Source of the DNA: Ancylobacter defluvii
Lineage (GTDB): Bacteria > Pseudomonadota > Alphaproteobacteria > Rhizobiales > Xanthobacteraceae
Reading direction: 5' to 3'
NCBI RefSeq assembly: GCF_018390605.1
Contig: NZ_JAHBGD010000005.1
Coordinates: 372,001-436,000 of the forward strand
DNA length: 64,000 bases
The notes beneath the pieces were generated by a model. The model did not search any database and was not told the origin of the DNA. It worked only from the letters and a program-made list of their open reading frames with translations. The translations under genes were made by a program, and so were the position numbers. Below, piece after piece: positions 16,186-24,366 of this stretch. The first letter of the stretch is position 1, and the number at the start of each line of letters is the position of its first letter.

Positions 16186-17208
16186 ATGGCAGGGAACGCC
16201 CATCCGGACGCCCGCGCCCAAGACGTTCGCGCCCAAGACGTTCGCGCCCAAGACGCTCGTGCTTATGTCACGCTCGACGACCTGCTGCGGCTGCGCCATC
16301 GCGCCAAGGGCTTCAGCTTCCTGCCGAAACAGCCGGTGCATTCGCTGCTGGCGGGGCGCCACGCCTCGCGGCTGAGGGGGCGCGGGCTCGAATTCGAGGA
16401 ACTGCGCCATTATTACGAGGGCGACGACGTGCGCGCCATCGACTGGCGCGCCACCGCCCGGCTCGGCGAGCCGCAGCTGCGCGTTTATACCGAGGAGCGC
16501 GACCGGCCGGTGCTGCTGCTGGTGGACCAGCGGCTCGGCATGTTCTTCGGCAGCCGCCTCGCCATGAAGTCGGTGGTGGCGGCCGAAGCGGCGGCGCTGG
16601 CGGCGTGGCGGGTGACCTCGCTCGGCGACCGGATCGGAGGAATCGTCTTTTCCGAGAATGGGATGGACGAAATCCGCCCCCGCGCGCGGCAGGCCGCCAT
16701 CGGACCGCTGTTCGACGCCATCGTCCGCCGCAATGGCGAGCTTCGGGCCGAGGACCCGCGCCCATCCGACCCTTCGCTGCTCAACGCCGCGCTCGCCAAG
16801 GTGCCGCAATTGCTGCCGCATGACGGGCTGCTCACCCTGATTACCGATGCGGCGGGGGCGGATGCCGAGACGGTGCGGCTGGTGACGCGGATCACCGCCC
16901 ATAACGACGTGCTCACCGTCTTCGTCTTCGATCCGCTGGAGGCGGAGCTGCCGGATGTCGGCCGCGCCGTGGTCGCGGATGCAGGCAGCCAGATCGAAAT
17001 TGACAGCGCCGGCAGTAGCTTACGACGCAGCTTCGCGGCCGGGTTCCTCCAGCGGCGGGAGGCGGTCGAGGGGTTTTCCCGCCAACGCGCCATCCCGGTG
17101 CTGCCGCTCTCCACCGGGCGCGACACCGCCGACCAGTTCCGCGAACTGCTCGGCCGGCGGCTGGCGCGATCGCTGACGGCGGGCCATCAGGCGAGTGCAG
17201 TGAGATGA
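16186..17208 (+). CDS. DUF58 protein of the MoxR/VWA module
   Basis: A 340-residue protein with the DUF58 signature LEFEELRHYYEGDDVRAIDWRATARLG and VYTEERDRPVLLLVDQR, and a VWA-like C-terminal half. DUF58 proteins nearly always follow MoxR genes and are thought to act with the ATPase. The stop overlaps the start of the DUF4381 gene by 4 bp. The N-terminus carries three AQDVR-type pentapeptides from a 15-bp tandem repeat, outside the conserved domain. Confidence 0.92.
   Translation: MAGNAHPDARAQDVRAQDVRAQDARAYVTLDDLLRLRHRAKGFSFLPKQPVHSLLAGRHASRLRGRGLEFEELRHYYEGDDVRAIDWRATARLGEPQLRVYTEERDRPVLLLVDQRLGMFFGSRLAMKSVVAAEAAALAAWRVTSLGDRIGGIVFSENGMDEIRPRARQAAIGPLFDAIVRRNGELRAEDPRPSDPSLLNAALAKVPQLLPHDGLLTLITDAAGADAETVRLVTRITAHNDVLTVFVFDPLEAELPDVGRAVVADAGSQIEIDSAGSSLRRSFAAGFLQRREAVEGFSRQRAIPVLPLSTGRDTADQFRELLGRRLARSLTAGHQASAVR
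16213..16257 (+). repeat. Three tandem 15-bp units in the 5' end of the DUF58 gene
   Basis: Three consecutive 15-bp units (the third with one change) encode RAQDV-type pentapeptides just after the start. The number of units could vary without frameshift. Confidence 0.85.
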
Positions 17209-17666
17209 CCGATCAGGCCGATCTGTCGCGTCTCGCCGACATCGTCGTGCCGGCGCCGGTGCCGTGGTGGCCGCCGGCGCCGGGCTGGTGGATGCTGCTT
17301 GCCGCCCTCCTCGCCGGGCTGCTCATCCTGCTCGTTGCGGCGGTGCGGCGCTGGCGGCGAAATGCCTATCGGCGGGAGGCGCTGGCGGCGCTCGACCGGC
17401 TCGGCCCCGCCACCGATGCGGCGGGCGTGGCGGCCATCTCGGCGATACTGAAGCGGACGGCGCTGGTCGCCTATCCGCGCGCGCAGGTGGCGCCGCTTAC
17501 CGGGCGGGCCTGGCTCGCCTTCCTCGACCGCACCTCCGGCACCGATGCCTTTACGGGCAGCGCCGCCAGCCTGGCGCCGGCAGTGTCCGGCGTCCCGGCC
17601 GGCGATGGCGCGGCGCTGCGGGCGGCGGCGCGGCGCTGGGTGAAGCATCACCGGGCGGAGGGCTAG
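17205..17666 (+). CDS. DUF4381 membrane protein
   Basis: This 153-residue protein has the N-terminal pattern LADIVVPAPVPWWPPAPGWWMLLAALLAGLLILLVAAVRRWRR, with one membrane anchor, and a helical cytoplasmic part (AVAAISAILKRTALVAYPRAQVAPLTGRAWLAFLDRT in general outline). These features mark DUF4381, a constant partner of MoxR/VWA operons. Function is unknown. It overlaps the DUF58 gene and precedes the first VWA gene by 2 bp. Confidence 0.9.
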   Translation: MTDQADLSRLADIVVPAPVPWWPPAPGWWMLLAALLAGLLILLVAAVRRWRRNAYRREALAALDRLGPATDAAGVAAISAILKRTALVAYPRAQVAPLTGRAWLAFLDRTSGTDAFTGSAASLAPAVSGVPAGDGAALRAAARRWVKHHRAEG

Positions 17667-17668
17667 CG

Positions 17669-18694
17669 ATGCTGTCCTTCGCCTATCCCTGGCTCGCCTT
17701 GCTGTTGCCGATGCCGGCGCTGATCTATTGGCTGCTGCCGGCCTATGAGACCCGCCGTCCCGCCGTCCGGGTGCCGTTCTTCGCCGAGCTGGCGCGGCTC
17801 TCCGGGGCGCAGCCGCACGAGGGGGCCAGCATCGGCCGGCGCGGTTTCTGGCGGCTCATTGCTCTGGTGCTGTGCTGGCTGCTGGTCCTCGGCGCGCTGA
17901 TGCGCCCGCAATGGGTGCTGCCGCCGATCCATCAGGATAGGCCGGCACGCGATCTGCTGCTGCTGGTCGACCTCTCGGCGTCGATGGACACGCAGGACTT
18001 CACCGACGCCTCGGGCAACAAGGTGAACCGGCTCGTCGCGGTGAAGCAGGTGCTGGACGATTTCCTCGCCCGCCGGCAGGGCGACCGGGTCGGCGTCGCC
18101 GTGTTCGGCAATGCGCCGTTCGCGCTGGTGCCGTTCACCACCGATCTCGGGCTCGCCCGGCAATTGCTCGGCGAGATGCAGGTCGGCATGGCCGGGCCGC
18201 GCACCGCCCTTGGCGACGCCATCGGCCTCGGCATCAACCTGTTCGCCGGCTCGACGGTGCCGGCCAAGACCATCATCGCGCTCACCGACGGCAACGACAC
18301 CGCCAGCCAGGTGCCGCCGGCCGAGGCGGCGCGGGTGGCGCATGACAAGGGCATCGTCATCCACACTGTCGCCGTAGGCGATCCGGCGGCGGCGGGCGAG
18401 GAGAAGCTCGACGAGGCGGCGCTCAAGCAGGTTGCCGAACTGACCGGCGGCGGCTTCTACCGCGCGCTCGACCGCGACCAGCTGGCCGGAATCTATACCC
18501 AGCTCGACAGCATAGAGACGCGCAAGGTCGATACGGTGTCGTTCCAGCCCAAGGTCGAGCTGTTCTGGCTGCCGCTGGCGGCGCTCACGGCGCTGTCCAT
18601 GCTGGTGCAGGCGCTGCGGCTGCTGCGCTGGCCGCGCCGGCGCACGGAGGCGACGCCATCATCCTCGTCCTCGTCCTCGGAGGCGGCGCGATGA
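17669..18694 (+). CDS. VWA domain membrane protein (BatA-like)
   Basis: The 341-residue protein has an N-terminal aerotolerance-type hydrophobic pair (FAYPWLALLLPMPALIYWLLPA and a second segment near residues 62-78), then a von Willebrand A domain with an intact MIDAS: DLSAS (Asp101, Ser103, Ser105), a Thr in the TALGDAIG loop and Asp in ALTDGND. A C-terminal membrane segment follows. The VWA domain should face the periplasm and bind a divalent metal. The start ATG lies 3 bp beyond the DUF4381 stop, and the stop overlaps the next gene by 4 bp. Confidence 0.92.
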   Translation: MLSFAYPWLALLLPMPALIYWLLPAYETRRPAVRVPFFAELARLSGAQPHEGASIGRRGFWRLIALVLCWLLVLGALMRPQWVLPPIHQDRPARDLLLLVDLSASMDTQDFTDASGNKVNRLVAVKQVLDDFLARRQGDRVGVAVFGNAPFALVPFTTDLGLARQLLGEMQVGMAGPRTALGDAIGLGINLFAGSTVPAKTIIALTDGNDTASQVPPAEAARVAHDKGIVIHTVAVGDPAAAGEEKLDEAALKQVAELTGGGFYRALDRDQLAGIYTQLDSIETRKVDTVSFQPKVELFWLPLAALTALSMLVQALRLLRWPRRRTEATPSSSSSSSEAAR

Positions 18695-19599
18695 TGGACG
18701 GGCTCGCGCAACTGCATTTCCTGCGCCCGTGGTGGCTGCTGCTGGTACTGCCGGCGCTGGGCCTGTGGTGGCTGGGGCGGCGCGAGGCCGACACCACGGC
18801 GCGCTGGCGGCGGGCCATCGATCCCGCGCTGCTGCGCCATCTCATTATCGGCGGCGACGCCCGCCGGTGGCTGAACCCGGAAAACCTGCTGCTGGCGGCC
18901 TGGATCGTCGGCATTCTCGCCGTGGCCGGCCCGACATGGCGGCAGCTGCCATCGCCCTTCGCCCAGGCAGCGCGGCCGGCGATGTTCGTCGTCAAGGTCA
19001 CGCCTTCCATGCTGGAGCGCGACCTCGCCCCGACCCGCCTCGACCGCGCCCGGCAGAAGATGGCCGACCTGCTGAAGCTGCGCGAGGGCGCGCCGACCGG
19101 GCTGGTCGCCTATGCCGGCTCGGCGCATCTGGTGTTGCCGCCGACGCCGGATGCCGCGGTGGTGGGCACGATGGCGGCGGCGCTGGCGCCCGATCTCATG
19201 CCGCGCCAGGGCGACGCGCTGGCCGATGCGGTGACGCTCGCTTCCGACGCCCTGCGGCGCGGCGGGCAGGGCGGCTCGGTGCTGGTCTTCGCCGATGCGG
19301 CGCCGGCGCTGGACGACGGCGCAGCGGCAGCGCCGGTGACGCTGTACGCCCTGCATCCGCCCGGACGCGATGCCGACCCCTCGATCGCGGTGGCGGCGGC
19401 GGCGCTTCATGCCGACGTCGTCGATCTGACCCTGGATGATGGCGATGTCGGCGATCTCGCGCATATCCTCGCCACCGCCGGGCCGCCGCCGCCGGCGCCG
19501 GGCGAGGGCGTGCAGTGGGAGGAGGCGGGCTATTGGCTGACGCCATTGCTCGCCCTTCTGGCGCTGCTCTGGTTCCGGCGCGGATGGGTGCTGGCATGA
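18691..19599 (+). CDS. Second VWA-type membrane protein (BatB-like) with degenerate MIDAS
   Basis: This 302-residue protein keeps the FLRPWWLLLVLPALGLWW N-terminal pair and a C-terminal membrane segment, so it is built like BatB. The MIDAS is not conserved: where family members have VLDVSPSM, this one has VKVTPSM at residues 101-107, with Lys102 in place of the metal-binding Asp and Thr104 in place of Ser. The later Asp-Gly motif is also replaced (FADAAPAL). It may have lost metal binding and act as a structural partner of the intact VWA protein upstream. Confidence 0.85.
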   Translation: MMDGLAQLHFLRPWWLLLVLPALGLWWLGRREADTTARWRRAIDPALLRHLIIGGDARRWLNPENLLLAAWIVGILAVAGPTWRQLPSPFAQAARPAMFVVKVTPSMLERDLAPTRLDRARQKMADLLKLREGAPTGLVAYAGSAHLVLPPTPDAAVVGTMAAALAPDLMPRQGDALADAVTLASDALRRGGQGGSVLVFADAAPALDDGAAAAPVTLYALHPPGRDADPSIAVAAAALHADVVDLTLDDGDVGDLAHILATAGPPPPAPGEGVQWEEAGYWLTPLLALLALLWFRRGWVLA

Positions 19600-20237
19600 G
19601 CACATGGCGCGCTTTTGCCATTGTCGGCATGGCCTTGGTCGCGGCGCTCGGCGCCGGCGTCTGGGCGATGGGCTGGAAGCCGCTCTGGGCCAGCGCCGAC
19701 CAGCGCGGGCGATATCTTTTCGAGCACCAGCGCTGGGCCGATGCCGCGAATGCCTTCCGCGACCCGATGTGGCGCGGCGTGGCGCAGATGCGCGCCGGCG
19801 ACTTCAAGGCGGCGGAGGCTTCCTTCGCCGGCGTCGACACCGCCGACGGGGCGTATAATCAAGCCAATGCATTGGTGATGCTCGGTAAATATGACGAGGC
19901 GGTAAAGCGCTACGACCACGCGCTGGAGCGGCGGCCGGGCTGGCCTGAGGCGCAGGCCAATCGCGAGATCGCCGCCTTGCGCGCCGAGCGGCTGAAGGCG
20001 CCCGGCGCCGATGCCGGCGACCAGCGCGAGGGCGCCGACCAGATCGTCTACGACAAGGACGCCAAGAACCCGGAGGGCCAGGAGACGCAAACAGCCGGCG
20101 CGCTGATGAACGATGAAGCCGTGCGCGCGTTGTGGCTGAAGCGGGTGCGCACCGAGCCGGCGGATTTTCTGCGCGCACGCTTCGCCTATCAGCTGGAGCA
20201 GCAGGCCGGCACGCAGAAAGGGAGCGGTGCGCCATGA
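19596..20237 (+). CDS. TPR protein of the MoxR/VWA module
   Basis: The 213-residue protein has one N-terminal membrane anchor (FAIVGMALVAALGAGVWAMG) and a TPR-like region (residues about 45-130: RYLFEHQRWADAANAFRDP, AYNQANALVMLGKYDEAVKRYDHAL). The C-terminal part is charged and ends with RTEPADFLRARFAYQLEQQ. This matches the TPR partner (BatC type) of aerotolerance operons. Both ends overlap the neighbouring genes by 4 bp. Confidence 0.88.
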   Translation: MSTWRAFAIVGMALVAALGAGVWAMGWKPLWASADQRGRYLFEHQRWADAANAFRDPMWRGVAQMRAGDFKAAEASFAGVDTADGAYNQANALVMLGKYDEAVKRYDHALERRPGWPEAQANREIAALRAERLKAPGADAGDQREGADQIVYDKDAKNPEGQETQTAGALMNDEAVRALWLKRVRTEPADFLRARFAYQLEQQAGTQKGSGAP

Positions 20238-21535
20238 GAACGATGCTGGCTCTGCTTCTGCTGATGCTGGCCGGCCCGCTCGCGGCGCAGGAGGCCGCGC
20301 CCTCCGCTGCCGCGTCGCCCGCTGCGGCTCCATCCGCGGCGCCGCCGGTGGTGGTGCGCGAGGGGCTCGACCCGGCTTCGGGCGCGGTGGTCGGCCAGCA
20401 TGTGACGCTGCATGTCGACGTGCTGTTTCCGGGCGCCATGGCGCATCCGCCGCGCGTCAGCCTGCCGGACGTGCCCGGCCTGCAGATCATCCGTTTCGAG
20501 ACGCAGGGCACCACGATGCGCGAGAGCATCGGCGGCAACGCCTATGTCGGCCAGCGCTTCGAGTTCGCCCTGTATCCGCGCCGTGGCGGCGGCTTCGACA
20601 TTCCGCCCGCCGCGGTGACGCTGCTCGACCGCGAGGGCGGCGAGACCGGCAGCGCGCAGGGCCAGCAGGCGCGGCTCGAGGTGAGCGTGCCGCCGGGCGT
20701 CGATGCCTCGCAGCCTGTCGTCGCCACCCGCCGGCTGACATTGGACGAGCAATGGGCGCCGGTGCCGACGGGGCGGTTCAAGGCGGGCGATGCCGTGGTG
20801 CGCACCGTCACCCGCAGCGCCGAGGACATTCCCGGCCTCGCCATGCGCGATCTCGACATCGCGGCGCCGGACGGCGTGCGGGTCTATGCCGATCCGCCGG
20901 ATATCGAGGACCGCAGCAATCGCGGCGTCGTCACCGGCCGCAGGGTCGATCGCATCACCTATGTCTTCGCGCAGGGCGGCCGCTTCGTGCTGCCGGCGAT
21001 GGCGCAGCCCTGGTGGGATCTCGGCACGCGCAGCCTGAAGAGCGCGGCGGCGGCGGCGGTGACGGTGGATGTCGCGGCGACACCGGCGGCGGCTGGCGGC
21101 GCCGGCCACGGGAGCTGGAGGCGCCTGGCCTGGCCGGCAATCGGCCTGGCCGTGCTGATCGTGCTGGCCTGGGGAGCATGGCAGGTGAGGGCGCGGCGGC
21201 GGGCGCGGGGCGCCGATCCCGAGCGCGCCGCCTTCGCCGCGCTGCGGCGCGCCTGCGCCGGGACCGATGCCGACGAAATCTATCGCCGTTTCTCCTCCTG
21301 GACGAGCCAGTTGCCGCCGCAGCGGCGCCAGGCGGCCAATTGCGAGGCGGGCACGCTTCAGGCGGCGCTGTTCGCCGCCGGCACCCCGCCATGGACCCAC
21401 GAGGACTCGCGCCTTCTGCTGGCCGGCCTCGAGACGCTTCGCCGGCGGCACCCGCCTGCCGGCCCGCCGGCGGCGCTGCCGCCGCTCAATCCCGCCACGC
21501 CGGCCCACGGGGTCGGATGGAAGGTAAGTTCATGA
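20234..21535 (+). CDS. BatD-like periplasmic protein with C-terminal anchor
   Basis: The 433-residue protein has a Sec signal (MRTMLALLLLMLAGPLAAQ), beta-rich domains (VGQHVTLHVDVLFPGAMAHPP, GGGFDIPPAAVTLLDREGG) and a membrane helix near residue 300 (PAIGLAVLIVLAWGAWQV) followed by a cytoplasmic tail. This is the architecture of BatD/oxygen-tolerance proteins. It ends the MoxR/VWA block, 50 bp before the sulfatase gene. The role is probably to hold substrate or complex partners in the periplasm. Confidence 0.87.
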   Translation: MRTMLALLLLMLAGPLAAQEAAPSAAASPAAAPSAAPPVVVREGLDPASGAVVGQHVTLHVDVLFPGAMAHPPRVSLPDVPGLQIIRFETQGTTMRESIGGNAYVGQRFEFALYPRRGGGFDIPPAAVTLLDREGGETGSAQGQQARLEVSVPPGVDASQPVVATRRLTLDEQWAPVPTGRFKAGDAVVRTVTRSAEDIPGLAMRDLDIAAPDGVRVYADPPDIEDRSNRGVVTGRRVDRITYVFAQGGRFVLPAMAQPWWDLGTRSLKSAAAAAVTVDVAATPAAAGGAGHGSWRRLAWPAIGLAVLIVLAWGAWQVRARRRARGADPERAAFAALRRACAGTDADEIYRRFSSWTSQLPPQRRQAANCEAGTLQAALFAAGTPPWTHEDSRLLLAGLETLRRRHPPAGPPAALPPLNPATPAHGVGWKVSS

Positions 21536-21585
21536 AAAACAAGAAAATTATCGAAGCCCCCGCAGGACATTAAGGAGAGACACAT

Positions 21586-23235
21586 ATGTCGACGGACAAC
21601 ACTGGCACGCCCGCGAATGGCAGAGTGAGCCGCCGCTCGCTGCTGGCGGGTTCGACCGCGCTGGTCGCCGCCGCGGCGGCGATCGGGACGGCGTCGCAGG
21701 CTGCCGCGCAGGGGCAGCCCGCCGCCGGCGCTTCCCCTTCCGGCAAGGCGCCGAACATCCTCGTCATCTTCGGCGACGACATCGGCGTCTCGCAGATCAG
21801 CGCCTACACCATGGGGTTGATGGGCTATCGCACGCCGAACATCGACCGCATCGCCGCGGAAGGCGCGATCTTCACCGATTCCTACGGCCAGCAGAGCTGC
21901 ACCGCCGGCCGCGCCTCCTTCATCCTCGGGCAGGAGCCGTTCCGCACCGGGCTGCTCACCATCGGCATGCCGGGCGACCCGCATGGCATCGCCGACTGGA
22001 TGCCGACCATCGCCGACGTGATGAAGACGCGCGGCTACGCCACCGGCCAGTTCGGCAAGAACCATCTCGGCGACCAGGACCAGCATCTGCCGACCAATCA
22101 CGGCTTCGACGAATTCTTCGGCAATCTCTACCATCTCAACGCCGAGGAGGAGCCGGAAGGCTATTTCTACCCGAAGGATCCGGAGTTCCGGAAGAAATAC
22201 GGCCCGCGCGGGGTGATCCATTCCTATGCCGACGGCCGCATCGAGGACACCGGGCCGCTCAACACCAAGCGCATGGAGACCATCGACGAGGAGTTTCTCG
22301 GCGCCGCCAAGGACTTCATCGACCGCCAGCACAAGGCGGACAAGCCGTTCTTCGTCTGGTTCAACTCGACCCGCATGCATGTCTTCACCCACCTCAAGCC
22401 GGACAGCAACGGCAAGACCGGCAAGGGCATCCACGCCGACGGCATGGTCGAGCATGACGGCCATGTCGGGCAGCTGTTGAAGCAGCTCGACGACCTCGGC
22501 ATCACCGAGGACACCATCGTGCTCTACACCACCGACAACGGCGCCGAGCTGGCGCTGTGGCCGGATGGGGCGATGACGCCGTTCCATGGCGAGAAGGGCA
22601 CCACCTGGGAAGGTGGCATGCGCATCCCGATGATGGTGCGCTGGCCGGGCGTGGTGAAGCCGGGCTCGCAGATCAACGACATCGTCACGCTGATGGACTG
22701 GATGCCGACCTTCGCCACCGCGGGCGGCCTTCCCGACCTGAAGGAAAAGATGAAGACCGGTTTCCAGGCCGGCTCCAAGACCTTCAAGGTGCATCTCGAC
22801 GGCTATGATCTGACCGACCTGCTGAAGGGCACCGCGCAGACGCCGCCGCGCGACGTGATGTACTACTTCGACCAGGGCGGCAACCTCAATGCCATCCGCT
22901 GGAACGACTGGAAGCTCAGCTTCGCCGTCGCCAGCGAGGGCAACATCGCCACCGCCACCCGTGAGCAGCCGAGCTGGGCGCTTATCGAGAACCTGCGCAT
23001 GGACCCCTACGAGCGGGGATCGAAGGAAGGCGGCGGCGCGATGGAATTCATTGCCCGCAACATGTGGCTGCTGGTGCCGATCCAGGGCAAGGTCAAGGAG
23101 CTCTTTGCCGACTTCAACGACTACCCCTTCCAGGAAGGCAGCACGCTCAATCCGAGCGGCATCAATTACGGGATGCTGAAGCAGCAGGCCGCCATGAAAC
23201 GCCTGCAGGACGTGGAGCGGCTGGCCCCGCGCTAG
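21586..23235 (+). CDS. Type I sulfatase (arylsulfatase family), Tat-exported
   Basis: This 549-residue enzyme has a twin-arginine signal (SRRSLLAGSTALVAAAAAIG) and the alkaline-phosphatase-like sulfatase fold: metal ligands in NILVIFGDDIG, the formylglycine site CTAGR at residues 105-109 (Cys105), GKNHLGD, and TTDNGAE with a following Lys in GEKGTTWEGG. Cys105 would be converted by the formylglycine enzyme encoded upstream. The site has Ala where the classic motif has Pro. Being Tat-exported, it can be modified and folded in the cytoplasm first. The sulfate ester hydrolysed is unknown. Confidence 0.93.
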   Translation: MSTDNTGTPANGRVSRRSLLAGSTALVAAAAAIGTASQAAAQGQPAAGASPSGKAPNILVIFGDDIGVSQISAYTMGLMGYRTPNIDRIAAEGAIFTDSYGQQSCTAGRASFILGQEPFRTGLLTIGMPGDPHGIADWMPTIADVMKTRGYATGQFGKNHLGDQDQHLPTNHGFDEFFGNLYHLNAEEEPEGYFYPKDPEFRKKYGPRGVIHSYADGRIEDTGPLNTKRMETIDEEFLGAAKDFIDRQHKADKPFFVWFNSTRMHVFTHLKPDSNGKTGKGIHADGMVEHDGHVGQLLKQLDDLGITEDTIVLYTTDNGAELALWPDGAMTPFHGEKGTTWEGGMRIPMMVRWPGVVKPGSQINDIVTLMDWMPTFATAGGLPDLKEKMKTGFQAGSKTFKVHLDGYDLTDLLKGTAQTPPRDVMYYFDQGGNLNAIRWNDWKLSFAVASEGNIATATREQPSWALIENLRMDPYERGSKEGGGAMEFIARNMWLLVPIQGKVKELFADFNDYPFQEGSTLNPSGINYGMLKQQAAMKRLQDVERLAPR

Positions 23236-23254
23236 GCGTCGACCATTGCGCATG

Positions 23255-23285
23255 GCGTGGCGGCGGCTCATCGCTGCCGCCACGC
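23255..23285 (+). terminator. Hairpin after the sulfatase gene
   Basis: A 13-bp stem (GCGTGGCGGCGGC, loop TCATC, GCTGCCGCCACGC, one G-T pair) lies 20 bp after the stop codon. It has no T run, so it is a likely but T-poor end of the twelve-gene unit. Confidence 0.55.
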
Positions 23286-23411
23286 TTCGGCGAGGTCCCG
23301 AGTTGACTGCTGGCCGGTGCCATCCGGCGGGGCCGTGGCGGGCGGTTCGTCGATGTCTCTGCGATCCGCTCGGCAGCGCCGTTCACCAGGCGATCAGGTG
23401 GCCCGATGTCG

Positions 23412-23845
23412 TCAGGGCGCGGCCAGCCGTTCGAGCGTGCCGGGATCGGGCGCGCCTTGATAGAACTGGCGCAGCCCTGCTTCGAAAAGCTGCGCATCGT
23501 CCGGCGCCGGCGCCGCGGCCCGGAACAGCGTCAGGCAGGAGCGGAACTTGAGATCGTCCGGCGTGCCGAGGATCTCCCGAACCGGCATGCCGGTGTGCCG
23601 GAGCAGCGCGCGCACATGGCGCCGCAGGCGTTCGCGAGCACGGGATCGGCGAGATAGCGCCGCGCCTGATCGAGATCGGCGAGGGCGAAGAACCGGGCGT
23701 TCGGCGAGGAGCCGAGACCGGCCAGCTGCGGAAAGACGAACCACATCCAATGCGTCCGCTTGCGGCCGGCGGCCAGCTCCGCCTCGACCTGCCCGATCAC
23801 CGGGTTCTGAGCGGTGACGAAGCGCAGGAGATCCGCATCGGTCAT
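23412..23845 (-). pseudogene. DUF1810 family gene broken by a one-base deletion
   Basis: The N-terminal half (23845 down to about 23640) reads MTDADLLRFVTAQNPVIGQV, RKRTHWMWFVFPQLAGLGSSP and ARRYLADPVLA, which are DUF1810 hallmarks. The C-terminal half is in another frame (RLRRHVRALLRHTGMPVREILGTPDDLKFRS, then LTLFRAA) down to the stop at 23412. The join is near 23633-23640; one added G there would give a continuous VLGERLRRHV. The gene overlaps the CoxG gene by 4 bp. The break may be decay or a sequencing error. DUF1810 function is unknown. Confidence 0.85.
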
Positions 23846-24285
23846 GTCGCCGCCAGCCGCTCCGTGAGGCTGGAGAAGAACTGGTCGGCCAGCTTGCGCG
23901 AGGTCGCCTGCACCAGGCGCCCGCCCAGCGAGGCGAGCTTGCCGCCGATCTCGGCCCTGGCGACGTAGCTCAGCACAGTTTCCTCTCCATCGGCGGCGAG
24001 CGTCACCTCGGATGCGCCCTTGGCGAAGCCGGCGACGCCGCCATTGCCCTGGCCGACGATGCGGCAGCCCTGTGGCGCATCGATGTCCTGCAATTCGACG
24101 GTGCCGGCGAAGGTTGCCGAGACCGGGCCGACCTTGAGCTGCACCGTGGCTTTGAAGCTGGTCGGCGAGGTGCGCTCCAGCTCCTTGCAGCCGGGAATGC
24201 AGGCCTTCAGCGCCTCGACGTCGAACAGCGCGGCCCAGACCGCCTCGCGCGACGCCGCGATGCGGTGTTCGCCGGTAATATCCAT
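23842..24285 (-). CDS. CoxG-like SRPBCC protein (carbon monoxide dehydrogenase subunit G family)
   Basis: This 147-residue protein has the CoxG pattern: MDITGEHRIAASREAVWAALFDVEALKACIPGCKELE, then VQLKVGPVSATFAGTVEL and GNGGVAGFAKGASEVTL, ending LADQFFSSLTERL. CoxG proteins help molybdenum hydroxylases of the CODH family associate with the membrane. It is the usual companion of coxMSL-type genes, here separated from them by an ABC transporter but on the same strand. Confidence 0.9.
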   Translation of the reverse strand: MDITGEHRIAASREAVWAALFDVEALKACIPGCKELERTSPTSFKATVQLKVGPVSATFAGTVELQDIDAPQGCRIVGQGNGGVAGFAKGASEVTLAADGEETVLSYVARAEIGGKLASLGGRLVQATSRKLADQFFSSLTERLAAT

Positions 24286-24366
24286 GGATGTCCTCCGAAG
24301 CCGCCCAAGTCTTGTTGGATCGCGTTCTCTCGACGCGATCCGGTATCCACGTCGCTCAAAAATGCT

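Noticed and set aside
16213-16257. CRISPR-like repeat
   Set aside because: Units are contiguous, only 15 bp, in frame inside a gene and without spacers.
15178-16902. Long minus-strand open frame opposite the MoxR and DUF58 genes
   Set aside because: Low-complexity antisense sequence; the plus strand has intact Walker motifs and DUF58 signatures.
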